A stretch of 64,000 nucleotides of DNA from positions 62,001-126,000 of the forward strand of contig NZ_RDQF01000005.1 in NCBI RefSeq assembly GCF_004114425.1. Reading direction: 5' to 3'. Both the position numbers and the translations under genes were made by a program. The notes beneath the pieces were generated by a model. The model made no database searches, had not been told where the DNA came from, and saw only the letters and a list, made by a program, of their open reading frames with translations. The stretch comes from Bradyrhizobium vignae (GTDB taxonomy: Bacteria; Pseudomonadota; Alphaproteobacteria; Rhizobiales; Xanthobacteraceae). Shown here piece by piece: positions 38,622-47,543 of this stretch (the stretch's first letter is position 1; each line of letters begins with the position of its first letter).

Positions 38622-38720
38622 GTTTGATCCAAGTTTTACTTATGGATGGCCTCACGAAGCATCGTTTGTCAATTTCTGAAGCCAGACGCAAAAACTCCTC
38701 GCAATCTACGGGAGGTCTCG
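38622..38720. promoter_or_regulatory. shared ampR-like/bla intergenic control region
   Basis: Ninety-nine bases separate the two divergent start codons, so both promoters and the LysR-type operator must lie here. The bases are AT-richer than the flanks (for example aagttttacttatgga). I could not fix an exact T-N11-A operator by eye. Confidence 0.5.
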
Positions 38721-39605
38721 ATGCTCACACGACGTCAATTCGGCTCATCAGCGCTTGCGGTTGCGGGAAGTCTCTTCCTGCCAAATGTCTCGGGCGCTGC
38801 GTCAGGCGAAACTGCGGCGCTCATCGAAGCCATCAAACAATTGGAACTGAAGAGCGGCGGCCGGCTCGGCGTCTCCGTGCTCGACACGGCGACGGGCGTT
38901 CCCATTCATTACAGGGGGGACGAACGCTTTCCCATGTGCAGCACATTCAAGGTTCTTGCGGCGGCAGCAATACTCAAAGACGCCGGCAGCAGGCCGGAAC
39001 GTCTCGAACGGCGCGTTCGGATCGAGCAGGCCGACATCGTCGAGAACTCGCCCATCACGCGCGAGCACGTGGGCGGAGAAGGAATGACGCTCCGTGAACT
39101 CTGCGATGCCGCCATAACCAGGAGCGACAACACGGCCGGAAATGCGCTTTTGAAAAACATCGGTGGCCCCGCCGGGTTGACCAACTTTGCGCGGAGCCTT
39201 GGCGACATCCTGACAAGATTGGATCGCACAGAAACCGAACTGAACGAAGCCGCGCCCGGCGATCCCCGCGACACCACGACGCCGAATGCGATGGCCGCAA
39301 ATTTCAGGCGCTTGCTGCTTGGTGACGTCCTCCTCCCGGAGGGGCGCGATCAACTCGGCAAATGGCTCATCGCCAACAAGACCGGGGATACTCGTTTACG
39401 CGCGGGCCTGCCGCAAAGCTGGCGCGTTGGCGACAAGACGGGAGCCGGTGAACACGGCACCACCAATGATGTCGCCATCGTGTGGCCGCCCGAGCATTCG
39501 CCTCTCATCATTGCGGTCTATCTCACCGGCGCATCGCTCGATTCCGGTGGACGAAACGATGTGATCGCATCCGTCGGCCGGGCAGTCGCCAAGGGTTTTA
39601 GCTGA
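38721..39605 (+). CDS. bla: class A beta-lactamase with twin-arginine signal
   Basis: The 294-residue serine beta-lactamase has all class A motifs: S74-x-x-K77 (CSTFK), the SDN loop S135-D136-N137, E171 with N175 in the ETELN omega loop, and K239-T-G (DKTGAG). It should hydrolyse penicillins and perhaps cephalosporins in the periplasm. The N-terminus TRRQFGSSALAVAG is a good Tat signal, less usual than Sec for this class but known. The ATG at 38721 follows gggagg. The divergent AmpR-like gene suggests induction by cell-wall fragments. Confidence 0.95.
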   Translation: MLTRRQFGSSALAVAGSLFLPNVSGAASGETAALIEAIKQLELKSGGRLGVSVLDTATGVPIHYRGDERFPMCSTFKVLAAAAILKDAGSRPERLERRVRIEQADIVENSPITREHVGGEGMTLRELCDAAITRSDNTAGNALLKNIGGPAGLTNFARSLGDILTRLDRTETELNEAAPGDPRDTTTPNAMAANFRRLLLGDVLLPEGRDQLGKWLIANKTGDTRLRAGLPQSWRVGDKTGAGEHGTTNDVAIVWPPEHSPLIIAVYLTGASLDSGGRNDVIASVGRAVAKGFS

Positions 39606-39622
39606 CAATCGTGTTTCCCGCC

Positions 39623-40576
39623 CTACCCAGCCCGCGCCGCCCGCCGCAGTGCCTGCGGCGGCTGGCCGAAGGCGCGGATGAAGGCGCGCCGCATCCGTTC
39701 GGGGTCGCGGAATCCGGTGGTTTCCGCAACGCGCTCGATCGCCTCGCGCGAGGACTGCACGCGTTCGCGCGCCACTTCGAGCCTGAGCCGCTCGACCGCC
39801 TTGGAGGGCGTCGTGCCGGTCTCGGCGGCAAAGGCGCGCGCAAAATGCCGGGCGCTCATGCCGGCGCGATCGGCGAGATCCTCCACCGAGAGCGGCGCGT
39901 CGAGATTTTCGCGCGCCCAGGACAACAGTGTACCGAAGCGGCCGTTCGGCGTCTTCAGCTCCAAGAGCGATGAGAATTGCGACTGGCCGCCGCTGCGGCG
40001 GTGGTAGAGCACGAGCTGGCGCGCGGTCTGTTGCGCGATCTCCTCGCCGTGGTCCTCGGTGATCATCGCGAGCGCGAGATCGATGCCGGCGGAGATGCCT
40101 GCCGACGTCCACACATTGCCGTCGCGGGTGAAAATCCGGTCCGGCTCGAATTTGATCCTCGGATAGCGGGCGACGAATTCGCGCGTCCGCCCCCAATGCG
40201 TGGTGGCGCGGCGGCCGTCGAGCAAGCCTGCTTCGGCCAGCACATAGGCACCGGAGCAGACGCTCGCGACCCGCATGCCACGCTTTGCGAGCCGCTGCAC
40301 GAAAGCCCGCGTGACCTCACAGCGCGCGGCGTCCGCGACGCCCGTGCCGCCCGCCACGACCAGCGTCGTGATCGCGTTCGCCGATTTGAAGTCACGCGCC
40401 ATCATCTCGACGCCGGACGAACTGCGCACAAGTCCGGGCTTCGCCGCCAACACGCGAATGAGAGGTGGCTTGCCGATGCAGCGGGCTGCGATCTCGAACG
40501 CCGAGATCGGGCCTGCCGCATCGAGCAATTGGAAATCCGGGAAGATCAGAATGCCGATCATGGGCCAAGCCGTCAT
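39623..40576 (-). CDS. GlxA-family transcriptional regulator (DJ-1/PfpI domain plus AraC-type HTH)
   Basis: The 317-residue regulator joins an N-terminal DJ-1/PfpI-like amidase-fold domain (IGILIFPDFQLLDAAGP, with the nucleophile-elbow cysteine in SVCSGAYVLAEAG) to a C-terminal AraC helix-turn-helix (SVEDLADRAGMSARHFARAF, then RLEVARERVQSS). Such proteins activate catabolic genes. The divergent gene encodes a DJ-1 family hydrolase, its likely target. The ATG at 40576 (MTAWPMIG) was preferred over 40627. The 3' end converges on bla. Confidence 0.88.
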   Translation of the reverse strand: MTAWPMIGILIFPDFQLLDAAGPISAFEIAARCIGKPPLIRVLAAKPGLVRSSSGVEMMARDFKSANAITTLVVAGGTGVADAARCEVTRAFVQRLAKRGMRVASVCSGAYVLAEAGLLDGRRATTHWGRTREFVARYPRIKFEPDRIFTRDGNVWTSAGISAGIDLALAMITEDHGEEIAQQTARQLVLYHRRSGGQSQFSSLLELKTPNGRFGTLLSWARENLDAPLSVEDLADRAGMSARHFARAFAAETGTTPSKAVERLRLEVARERVQSSREAIERVAETTGFRDPERMRRAFIRAFGQPPQALRRAARAG

Positions 40577-40580
40577 GGTA

Positions 40581-40615
40581 TGTCCGAAAGCGAGGGAATT
40601 ATGCCATTTCGGACA
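40581..40615. promoter_or_regulatory. inverted-repeat operator candidate between the divergent DJ-1 genes
   Basis: Perfect nine-base arms TGTCCGAAA (40581-40589) and TTTCGGACA (40607-40615) are separated by 17 bases, lying 5 bases from the regulator start and 55 from the hydrolase start. The unit atgccat is also repeated directly at 40601 and 40625. Likely a binding site for the adjacent regulator. Confidence 0.6.
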
Positions 40616-40669
40616 AGAGGGCATCATGCCATCCTGCCGGCGTCAAGCTCGTTATTGGAGGATCTGCCG

Positions 40670-41356
40670 ATGTCGTCACCGCTCCAGATTGGCCTGGTGG
40701 TGTTCCCACGCGTCACCCAGCTCGACTTCACCGGCCCCTTGCAGGTGTTCGCAATGGTTCCGGACGCAAAACTGCACCTGATCTGGAAGCGGATCGAGCC
40801 GGTGCCAAGCGATTCCGTGATGACGCTGACGCCGACCACGACGTTTGCGGACTGCCCTCAACTCGACGTCGTCTGCGTGCCCGGCGGCAGCGGCACCAAC
40901 GACCTGCTCGACGACGAGGAGGTGCTCGACTTCCTGCGCAGGCAGGCCGGCGGCGCCAAATACGTCACCTCGGTCTGCACGGGATCGCTGGCGCTCGGCG
41001 CCGCCGGTCTCTTGAAGGGCTACCGCGCCGCCACCCATTGGAGCGCGATGGAGATGCTCGCCCAGTTCGGCGCGATACCGACCAAGACGCGCGTCTGCAT
41101 CGATCGCAACCGCATCACCGGCGGCGGCGTCACGGCCGGCATCGACTTCGCGCTGACGCTGGTGTCGATCCTGGTCAACCGCACCACGGCGGAAGCGATC
41201 CAGCTCCAGATGGAATACAATCCGGCTCCACCTTTCAATTCGGGCTCACCCGACACCGCGTCCGCTGAAGTGCTGACGCTGCTGCGGGAGCGCGGCGCGC
41301 AAAACCAGGCGCGGCGGCTCGAGGCGGTGAAGCGGGCTGCGGAGCGGGTGAACTAA
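40670..41356 (+). CDS. DJ-1/PfpI family protein, isonitrile hydratase-like
   Basis: The 228-residue protein is a DJ-1/PfpI domain with the nucleophile cysteine in SVCTGSLALGAAGLL, preceded by VPGGSGTNDLL and followed by RAATHW and GGGVTAGIDFAL. This pattern is close to isonitrile (isocyanide) hydratase, which turns isonitriles into N-formamides. ATG at 40670 has ttggagga about 9 bases upstream. The divergent GlxA-type regulator and the operator candidate suggest induction by the substrate. Confidence 0.82.
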   Translation: MSSPLQIGLVVFPRVTQLDFTGPLQVFAMVPDAKLHLIWKRIEPVPSDSVMTLTPTTTFADCPQLDVVCVPGGSGTNDLLDDEEVLDFLRRQAGGAKYVTSVCTGSLALGAAGLLKGYRAATHWSAMEMLAQFGAIPTKTRVCIDRNRITGGGVTAGIDFALTLVSILVNRTTAEAIQLQMEYNPAPPFNSGSPDTASAEVLTLLRERGAQNQARRLEAVKRAAERVN

Positions 41357-41890
41357 ATTCCGATCTCGTGTCCCGGACGCGCCGCAGCGCGCAGCGGTGC
41401 GGCGCCGAGCCGAGACCCATATTTGGACGGCCACGCGGTCCGTTGCGTCATGGGCCCGGCTCTGCGGCGCACCGCTGAACCGGACGATGCTTCGCATCTT
41501 CGGGGAAGCACTGCACTGCGTCCGGGGCTCGTTGAGCTTCGTGCTGGTCTCCAGCAGAAAAAGGCCGCTCGGTTTCCCAAGCGGCCTTTCCTGCCTTACG
41601 GCGGCTGCACATTCACATCGGGCGATTTCGCGCTTCCAGACCGGGGGCCTATCTCCCGATCGAGTCCTTCCTCGGCGGCCGCTGCATTTCGGGACAGTCG
41701 CGAGCTGTTGTCCGAACCGAACGCGATGGTCTCCCATCTCCGTAAGATGGGATCATTGAGCCGCATCGCCCGCGCCGGTGCAACGCCCGCGCAAGCGACA
41801 TCCCCGCTGTTCCCGTTGTCCACAGCGGCGCGGCGCGGATACATCCTGCATCCGCTTCGGACGGTGGCGGTTCGCAGCTGGGCCGAAAGA
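41357..41890. other. intergenic region with repeat-like sequence and a bidirectional terminator
   Basis: No credible gene is seen in these 534 bases. The first 185 (about 41,365-41,545) resemble a dispersed Bradyrhizobium repeat: gtcccggacgcgccgcagcg near the start and ctgcgtccggggctcg near the end are partial inverted copies, with gcggcgcaccgct inside. A terminator hairpin follows. A smaller hairpin (tcccatct-ccgta-agatggga) lies at 41,732-41,752. The last 140 bases show nothing recognisable. Confidence 0.45.
41560..41589. terminator. terminator hairpin between the convergent hydratase-like and NDUFA12-like genes
   Basis: Perfect ten-base arms AAAGGCCGCT/AGCGGCCTTT with a ten-base loop; A and T tails on the two sides allow function in either direction. 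Confidence 0.65.
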
Positions 41891-42298
41891 CTAGCCGGGT
41901 GTCCAGGGCTGGTAATCGCCGGTCGCCTTCGGACGCCGGCCGCTGGCAAGCGTCGAGCCGGAGGGACGATAGGCCTTCGCCGTGCCGGTGAGATTCGGCT
42001 GGTGCGGCTTTTCCCACTCGCGCGGCTGGTAGTTGATCTCGGTCGGCGGAGCGTCGACGACGTGATGGATCCAGCCGTGCCAGGACGGCGGAATCCGGCT
42101 CGCCTCAGCATAGCCGTTATAAATCACCCAACGCCGCTCGAAGCCGAGCGCCGGATCGATCGCCCCGCCACGGGTGCGGTAGTAACGGTTGCCCTGCTCG
42201 TCCTGGCCGACCAGCTCTCCGTACCGCTTGGTCCAGAGCTGGGTGCCAAAAGTCTGGCCATTCCACCAGGTGAAGAATTTGAGGAAGAATTGTTTCAT
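41891..42298 (-). CDS. NADH:ubiquinone oxidoreductase subunit NDUFA12 family protein
   Basis: The 135-residue protein matches the complex I accessory subunit NDUFA12 (B17.2): TFGTQLWTKRYGELVGQDEQGNRYY, then FERRWVIYNGYAEASRIPPSWHGWIHH and PPTEINY. This subunit occurs in mitochondria and alphaproteobacteria, where it stabilises complex I without doing chemistry. It stands apart from any nuo operon. Length is normal. Confidence 0.93.
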   Translation of the reverse strand: MKQFFLKFFTWWNGQTFGTQLWTKRYGELVGQDEQGNRYYRTRGGAIDPALGFERRWVIYNGYAEASRIPPSWHGWIHHVVDAPPTEINYQPREWEKPHQPNLTGTAKAYRPSGSTLASGRRPKATGDYQPWTPG

Positions 42299-42490
42299 GC
42301 GGCAAGGGCCCTGCTTCGTCGGGCCCTGATGCCATCCGGGCAGCGAAATGTCCAGTTCGGCAGGCGTGTCAGTGCCCCTTCAAATCCGCCTGCCGCGCAC
42401 GCCTCTGCCGCAAAGCGGACGCGATTCATTCATGCCCGGTACAGCAGCAGGGTCCGAGGCTCCATTCGCGCGCAAACCGGCGTGATCCCA

Positions 42491-42515
42491 GGAACCCCGG
42501 CGCTTTCGTAGGGTT
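42491..42515 (+). promoter_or_regulatory. near-consensus EcfG promoter upstream of the BA14K gene
   Basis: GGAAC (42491-42495), a 16-base spacer and GGTT in place of CGTT. One mismatch in the -10 element, so weaker evidence than the three exact sites elsewhere in the window. The ATG is 25 bases downstream. Confidence 0.35.
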
Positions 42516-42540
42516 TGCTTTCCGGGAAAGGAGTTTAACC

Positions 42541-43254
42541 ATGAACAGTCTGAAATTCTTGAGTGCCGCCGCGGCGGTGGCGCTGGTTCTTCCGTTGGCG
42601 ACGCCGAGCTTTGCCCAGAATCGTCCCGCATTGGGCGGAGGCGGCGGCGGTGCCCATGTCGGCGGCGGTGGCGGCGGTGCTCACGTCGGTGGCGGCGGCT
42701 TCGGTGGCGGTGCGCGGATGGGTGGCGGCGGCGGCGCGGCCTTCCATGGTGGCGGCGGCAATTTCGGAGGCGGCGCCGCAATGCGTCCAAGCGGCGGCAG
42801 TTTCACGGCGGGCGCAGCGATGCGTCCGAGCGGCGGAAGTTTCGCGGCGGGCCCTGCGGTCCGTCCGAGCGGCGGCACGTCCTTTACCGGCGGTGCGGCG
42901 CGCAACTTCGCAGCCGCCGGCGGCACCTGGCAGGGCCGCAGCGGCAACTGGAGCGGCGGAAATAACTGGAATGGCGGACGCTGGCATCATCGCCATGGTG
43001 GCGGCGGCTTCTGGCCGGGCTTCGCGGCTGGCGCCGCGATCGGTGGCCTCGGCTCCTACGCTTACTACGGCGGCGGGTACGGCTATTATGACGATCCCTA
43101 CTACTACGACAGCTATTATGACGAGCCGACGGTTGCGGTGGTACCGGACAGCGGCGGCGACTCCGCTGCCTATTGCGCGCAGCGCTACAAATCGTACGAC
43201 CCGGCCTCGGGCACCTATCTCGGCTACGACGGCCTGCGGCATCCTTGCCCGTAA
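42541..43254 (+). CDS. secreted glycine-rich protein with BA14K-like C-terminus
   Basis: The 237-residue protein has a signal peptide (cut near FAQ-NR), about 110 residues of glycine-rich repeats (GGGGGAHVGGG units, then MRPSGGSF units) and a membrane-like stretch (FWPGFAAGAAIGGLGSYAYYGGG). A Tyr/Asp-rich segment and a C-terminal BA14K-like motif (AAYCAQRYKSYDPASGTYLGYDGL) follow. BA14K was described as an immunoreactive lectin-like protein in Brucella. Exact role unknown; probably envelope-associated. The start follows aaaggag. Confidence 0.82.
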   Translation: MNSLKFLSAAAAVALVLPLATPSFAQNRPALGGGGGGAHVGGGGGGAHVGGGGFGGGARMGGGGGAAFHGGGGNFGGGAAMRPSGGSFTAGAAMRPSGGSFAAGPAVRPSGGTSFTGGAARNFAAAGGTWQGRSGNWSGGNNWNGGRWHHRHGGGGFWPGFAAGAAIGGLGSYAYYGGGYGYYDDPYYYDSYYDEPTVAVVPDSGGDSAAYCAQRYKSYDPASGTYLGYDGLRHPCP

Positions 43255-43293
43255 GCAGGACGCCAAGAAACAAATTGCCCAGGCGTGAGGCAG

Positions 43294-43322
43294 AAGGCGT
43301 CGCAGCGATGCGGCGCCTTTTT
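43294..43322 (+). terminator. intrinsic terminator after the BA14K gene
   Basis: Eleven-base arms (AAGGCGTCGCA against TGCGGCGCCTT, one T-G pair) with a four-base loop end in five T residues. Confidence 0.82.
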
Positions 43323-43511
43323 CGCAATCGGCGTGTTCCTCATCGTTTCGGCTCATACCAGCGCGTGAAAGGAATAAATACAATTCGATGCAAATGGACC
43401 TTTATGCACTGAACCGTGCATATCCTATACGATCCAATCCCAAATTGACCCGACCCGCGATTCGCGGATATCACAAACCACAGTGGAGACTTCGATCACC
43501 TGGGAAGTGTC

Positions 43512-43931
43512 ATGCCGCGTATTCTCGTGGTTGATGACGATCCGATGGTCGGCGCGACCATCGAAGTCCTCCTCCAACGTCAGGGCTTCGACGTCACGCT
43601 GACCGACGGCGGCGAAACAGGACTGGCTGCGCTGGAATCGCAGACCTTCGACGCGATGCTGGTTGACATCTTCATGCCGCACATGCGCGGCTTCGAATCC
43701 ATCCGGATCTTTCACGAGCGTGCCCCGACCACTCCGCTGATCGCGATGTCGGGCTACGCCTTCGCCTCATCCGCCTTGCCCTCTCCCGATTTTCTCCGCA
43801 TGGCGCTTGAACTCGGCGCAACGCGCTGCCTGCGCAAGCCGTTCACGCCGGAAGCGCTGCTGACCACGATCCAGGAATGCCTCACCGGCGGAAGCGGGAG
43901 CGCACAGAAGGACAAGAAAGAAGCCCCTTGA
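43512..43931 (+). CDS. single-domain response regulator
   Basis: The 139-residue protein is a receiver domain: acidic residues VVDDDP, phosphorylated aspartate in MLVDIFMP, and lysine in LRKPF, with a short charged tail. Its TGA stop overlaps the TTG start of the following hybrid kinase, so the two are coupled and the kinase is its probable partner. No output domain is present. Confidence 0.87.
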   Translation: MPRILVVDDDPMVGATIEVLLQRQGFDVTLTDGGETGLAALESQTFDAMLVDIFMPHMRGFESIRIFHERAPTTPLIAMSGYAFASSALPSPDFLRMALELGATRCLRKPFTPEALLTTIQECLTGGSGSAQKDKKEAP

Positions 43932-46186
43932 TTCCAACGCAGCGCGTCATTCTCGGTGCTGGACTTGCCATCCTCCTGATCATCACCGCGGCCTCGATTG
44001 CCCTCGACGTCAAGTCGCGGTCCGACGCGGCGTGGGTCAATCATATCGTCCAGGTGCAGAAGAAGATCTCCGATCTGCGCGTGCTGCTGCGCCGGGCCGA
44101 GAGCGCCGCGCGCGGCTACGAGCTCTATCGCACTCCGGCCTTCGGCGATGAGTTCCAGGCGGTGCAGGGCAGGATCGCGCCGGCCCTCGCCGACCTCAAG
44201 CGCGACGTGCGCGACAATCCCGATCACGTCGCGCTGCTGGAGGGCACCGAGCCGCTGGCGCTGCGCCGGATCGACATCGCCGCCGCAGCGATGCGCCTGC
44301 GCGCCGAGAACGACCAGGCCGGCATCGCCGCGCTCAACAGCAAGGCCGAGGGCCGCGGCCTCATGGACACGGTGATGGGCAATCTCGACCATCTGAGCGC
44401 CGAGGAAGAACGCCTGCTCAACGCGCGCTCCCAGGATTCGCGCCGCACCGGCATCGTGCTGCTCGGTATCGACGTCGCCGGCGCCGTGCTGATCCTGCTG
44501 CTGGTCGCGCTGGTGATGCGCGAAAGCCGGCGCGCCACGGGGGAGCTGCAGAGCTCGCTCGAGCAGACACAAGCCGCCAAGGTGGCGCTCGAGGCGGCGG
44601 TGGCCGAGCGCACCGAGCATCTGGTCACCGCGCATGACGAGCTGCGGCTGTCGATCAACGTGCTCCAGAGCACGTTTCGCAGCATGGCGGAGGCGGTGCT
44701 GGTCATCGACGTCGAGGGCAATGTCCTTCTGTCCAATCCCGCCGCCGAGCGCATCCTGGTGCATCGCACCGGCATGAATTTGAACAATCTGCGCGCGCTG
44801 TCCGATGTGTTTCACGGCGACGGCGTCACGCCGCTCGAGGCCGACGAGCTGCCGTCGACGCGCGTGCTGCGGGGCGAGCAGTTCGAAGAGCTGGAGATGA
44901 TCGTCCGCCCGCACAGCGGCAATCCTCCTCGTCATCTCATGATCAGCGGCCGGCCGATGCGGGACGGGCAAGGCAACATCTCCGGCGCGGTGCTGGTCTA
45001 TCACGATGCGACGACCTCGCGCGAAACCGAGCGGCAGCTTTACCAGTCGCAGAAGCTGGATGCGATCGGCAAGCTGACCGGCGGCGTCGCGCACGACTTC
45101 AACAACATGCTGACGGTCATCTCCGGCAATACCGAGACGCTGGTGGAGAGCCTGAAGGGCCAACCCGAGCTTCAGCGCACGGCACGGCTGATCGACGATG
45201 CCGCCGAGCGTTGCGCCGAGCTGATCCAGCATCTGCTGGCATTTGCGCGCAAGCAGCCGCTCGAGCCGCGCAACGTCGACATCAACGCCGCGATATCAGA
45301 CATCGCAAAGCTTCTGCGCCCCACCCTCGGCGAGCAGATCCAGATCGAGACCGTGCTGGAACAGGGGCCGATGATGACGCATATCGATCCGTCCCGGCTC
45401 ACCAATGCCGTGCTCAACATGGCGATCAACGCGCGCGACGCCATGCCGAACGGCGGCAAGCTGTTGCTGGAGACCCACCGCGTGGTGCTGGACGAAGCCT
45501 ATGCGCAGGCCAATGCGGAGGTTCGGCCCGGCCCTTACGTGATGCTCGCGGTCAGCGACACCGGCACCGGCATGCCCCTCGACGTCCAGCAGAAGGCGTT
45601 CGAGCCCTTCTTCACCACCAAGGAGGTCGGCAAGGGATCTGGCCTCGGCCTCTCCATGGTTTACGGCTTCGTCAAGCAGTCCGGCGGCCACACCAAGATT
45701 TACAGCGAGGAAGGCCACGGCACCACGATCAAGCTCTATCTGCCGCCGGGCGAAGGCGACGCGGACGTGGCAGCCAGTGTCGCGCCGCAGGCCGAAGGCG
45801 GCGCCGAGACCATTTTCGTGGTCGAGGACGACCCCTTGGTGCGCAACTTCGTCACGGCGCAGCTCCAGAGCCTCGGCTACAAGACGGTGGCCGCCCCCGA
45901 CGGCAAAGCCGCGCTGGAATTGATCGAGGCCGGCCAGACGTTCGATCTGCTGTTCACCGACGTCGTCATCCCAGGCGGGATGAGCGGACGCGAGCTCGCC
46001 GAAGAGGTGGCAAGGCGCCGGCCGGGTGTGAAAGTGCTGTACACCTCCGGCTACACCGACAATGCCATCGTCCATCAAGGCAAGCTGGATGACGGCGTGC
46101 TGCTGCTAACCAAGCCCTATCGGAGAAACCAGCTCGCCGAGATGATCCGCAAAGCGCTGAACGGCGGCGGGATGGCGGCGAGCTAG
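43928..46186 (+). CDS. hybrid sensor histidine kinase with CHASE3 and PAS domains
   Basis: The 752-residue protein has a membrane helix (about 8-28), a CHASE3 periplasmic domain (about 30-180, RRAESAARGYEL), a second helix (about 180-200), a coiled coil and a PAS domain (about 235-370). The kinase core has H389 (GGVAHDFNNML) and ATP-binding boxes (NMAINARDAM, SDTGTGM, GSGLGLSM), and a C-terminal receiver has D678 (LFTDVVIPGGMSG). The TTG start at 43928 overlaps the preceding regulator's stop. Its CHASE3 part resembles that of the kinase at 31,632, so the two loci may share a signal type. Confidence 0.88.
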   Translation: MIPTQRVILGAGLAILLIITAASIALDVKSRSDAAWVNHIVQVQKKISDLRVLLRRAESAARGYELYRTPAFGDEFQAVQGRIAPALADLKRDVRDNPDHVALLEGTEPLALRRIDIAAAAMRLRAENDQAGIAALNSKAEGRGLMDTVMGNLDHLSAEEERLLNARSQDSRRTGIVLLGIDVAGAVLILLLVALVMRESRRATGELQSSLEQTQAAKVALEAAVAERTEHLVTAHDELRLSINVLQSTFRSMAEAVLVIDVEGNVLLSNPAAERILVHRTGMNLNNLRALSDVFHGDGVTPLEADELPSTRVLRGEQFEELEMIVRPHSGNPPRHLMISGRPMRDGQGNISGAVLVYHDATTSRETERQLYQSQKLDAIGKLTGGVAHDFNNMLTVISGNTETLVESLKGQPELQRTARLIDDAAERCAELIQHLLAFARKQPLEPRNVDINAAISDIAKLLRPTLGEQIQIETVLEQGPMMTHIDPSRLTNAVLNMAINARDAMPNGGKLLLETHRVVLDEAYAQANAEVRPGPYVMLAVSDTGTGMPLDVQQKAFEPFFTTKEVGKGSGLGLSMVYGFVKQSGGHTKIYSEEGHGTTIKLYLPPGEGDADVAASVAPQAEGGAETIFVVEDDPLVRNFVTAQLQSLGYKTVAAPDGKAALELIEAGQTFDLLFTDVVIPGGMSGRELAEEVARRRPGVKVLYTSGYTDNAIVHQGKLDDGVLLLTKPYRRNQLAEMIRKALNGGGMAAS

Positions 46187-46564
46187 CGCGTGAACTGCGA
46201 AGGCGCGCGGCAGTCACACGATCTATGAGGTTGAGGGCCCTGGCTCAGGATGTGAGTTCCAATTGTCCTCTTGGGACGCCGTAGCTCGCCCGGATCCGCG
46301 CCGGAGGTGTTCCGACACCGCGTTATGCAACGAGTAAGGCCGTTTTGATCCCGATCGGGCTGGTCTCAAGCAAAAATGAAGCGCATCTCAAGGACAAATC
46401 GTTCCACCCGGCCCAACCTGCTGCATGCTCTCGGCGACAAATGTTGGAGCCGGGTGTCGCGACAGTCCGCTGGCGGAGCGCGATCCCGAGCGCAGTCACC
46501 AGATGCACAGCCAGGATCTTGGTCTGCGGCCGGAATTGACGGCGCAGCTTCGACAGGTGCTCGC
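46187..46564. other. gene-free spacer upstream of the binding protein/cyclase pair
   Basis: About 378 bases with no convincing gene, terminator or repeat. Composition is lower in GC than the kinase gene before it. A promoter for the following pair must be here, but no consensus sigma site stands out. Confidence 0.4.
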
Positions 46565-47536
46565 ATGAAACGACGAGAGTTCATCTTGTTGATGGGTGGA
46601 GGACTGGTCTGGCCTGCGATCGCACGGGCGGAGGGCGGAGCCAAGCTGCATCGTATCTTCTGGGTCTCGACTCAGTCCGGACCGGACCCCTTCCTGGACG
46701 GCTTTCGCGAGGGAATGCGCGCGCTGGGATACGTCGAGGGCACGAACGTAACCCTCGAGACGCATTATGCCCCTGAAAATCCGCAGGCACTGCGCAAGAT
46801 CGTCTCCGAGTTGCACCGAGGGGATGTCGATCTTGTGGTCTCGAGCGGTCCGGCGACACGCGTCATGACTGCAATCACCGACGTCCCCGTGCTGTTTGCA
46901 TTGAGCGGTGACCCCGTCGCTCTGGGCGTGGTGAAGAGCCTTGCTCACCCCGGCACCAATTTCACCGGCAGTACATTCCTGTCGCTCGAGCTGGCAGGAA
47001 AGCGCGTTGAGCTGCTCAAGGACCTTTATCCAAAGCTCCGAAAACTGGCGGTCTTCTCGAACACGGATCATCCGGGAGAGCCACTGGAATGGCGTGCGAC
47101 TTTGGAGTCGTGCCGAAATCTTGGCATTGAGGCAGCCTACGTTCCGTTCTCTGGCGCTCGCGAAATCGAGAATGGGTTGATGGCTGCCGGCAAGGTGGAC
47201 GCGGATGCTCTCCTCGTGTTTCCCGATGCTGTGACGCTGGTGCATCGTGCGAGGATTGCGGAGCTTGCAATCGCGCACCGGCTGCCTTCGATGTTTGGCT
47301 GGTCTGAATATTGTGACGCTGGAGGTCTCCTAAGTTACGGCGCAAACCAGCGCACGACCTATTTTCGGCTTGCCACTTATGCCGATCGCATCCTGCGCGG
47401 TGAAGATCCGTCAGATCTTCCGGTGATGCGTCCCGACAAGTTTGAACTGGCAGTCAATCTGAAGACAGCCAGGCTTCTGGGGATCGAGCTGGATGTGTCG
47501 TCGATCCTGTTCCGCGCCAGCAAGGTGATCTCCTGA
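46565..47536 (+). CDS. orphan ABC-type substrate-binding protein (ABC_sub_bind family)
   Basis: The 323-residue protein belongs to the ABC_sub_bind/TrpX-like periplasmic binding proteins. It has a twin-arginine-like N-terminus (MKRREFILLMGGGLVWPAIARA), LGYVEGTNVTLE near residue 60, DVDLVVSSGPATRV, LAHPGTNFTGSTFL and a C-terminal PVMRPDKFELAVNLKTARLLG motif typical of the family. Ligand unknown. No permease or ATPase gene is nearby; instead a Cache-type receptor cyclase begins seven bases downstream. It may therefore act as a sensor co-receptor. GC is lower than in neighbours, hinting at transfer. Confidence 0.83.
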   Translation: MKRREFILLMGGGLVWPAIARAEGGAKLHRIFWVSTQSGPDPFLDGFREGMRALGYVEGTNVTLETHYAPENPQALRKIVSELHRGDVDLVVSSGPATRVMTAITDVPVLFALSGDPVALGVVKSLAHPGTNFTGSTFLSLELAGKRVELLKDLYPKLRKLAVFSNTDHPGEPLEWRATLESCRNLGIEAAYVPFSGAREIENGLMAAGKVDADALLVFPDAVTLVHRARIAELAIAHRLPSMFGWSEYCDAGGLLSYGANQRTTYFRLATYADRILRGEDPSDLPVMRPDKFELAVNLKTARLLGIELDVSSILFRASKVIS

Positions 47537-47543
47537 GATAGTC

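Noticed and set aside
38622..38720. Specific AmpR operator
   Set aside because: Several T-N11-A possibilities exist but none is clearly the family motif, so only the intergenic region is annotated.
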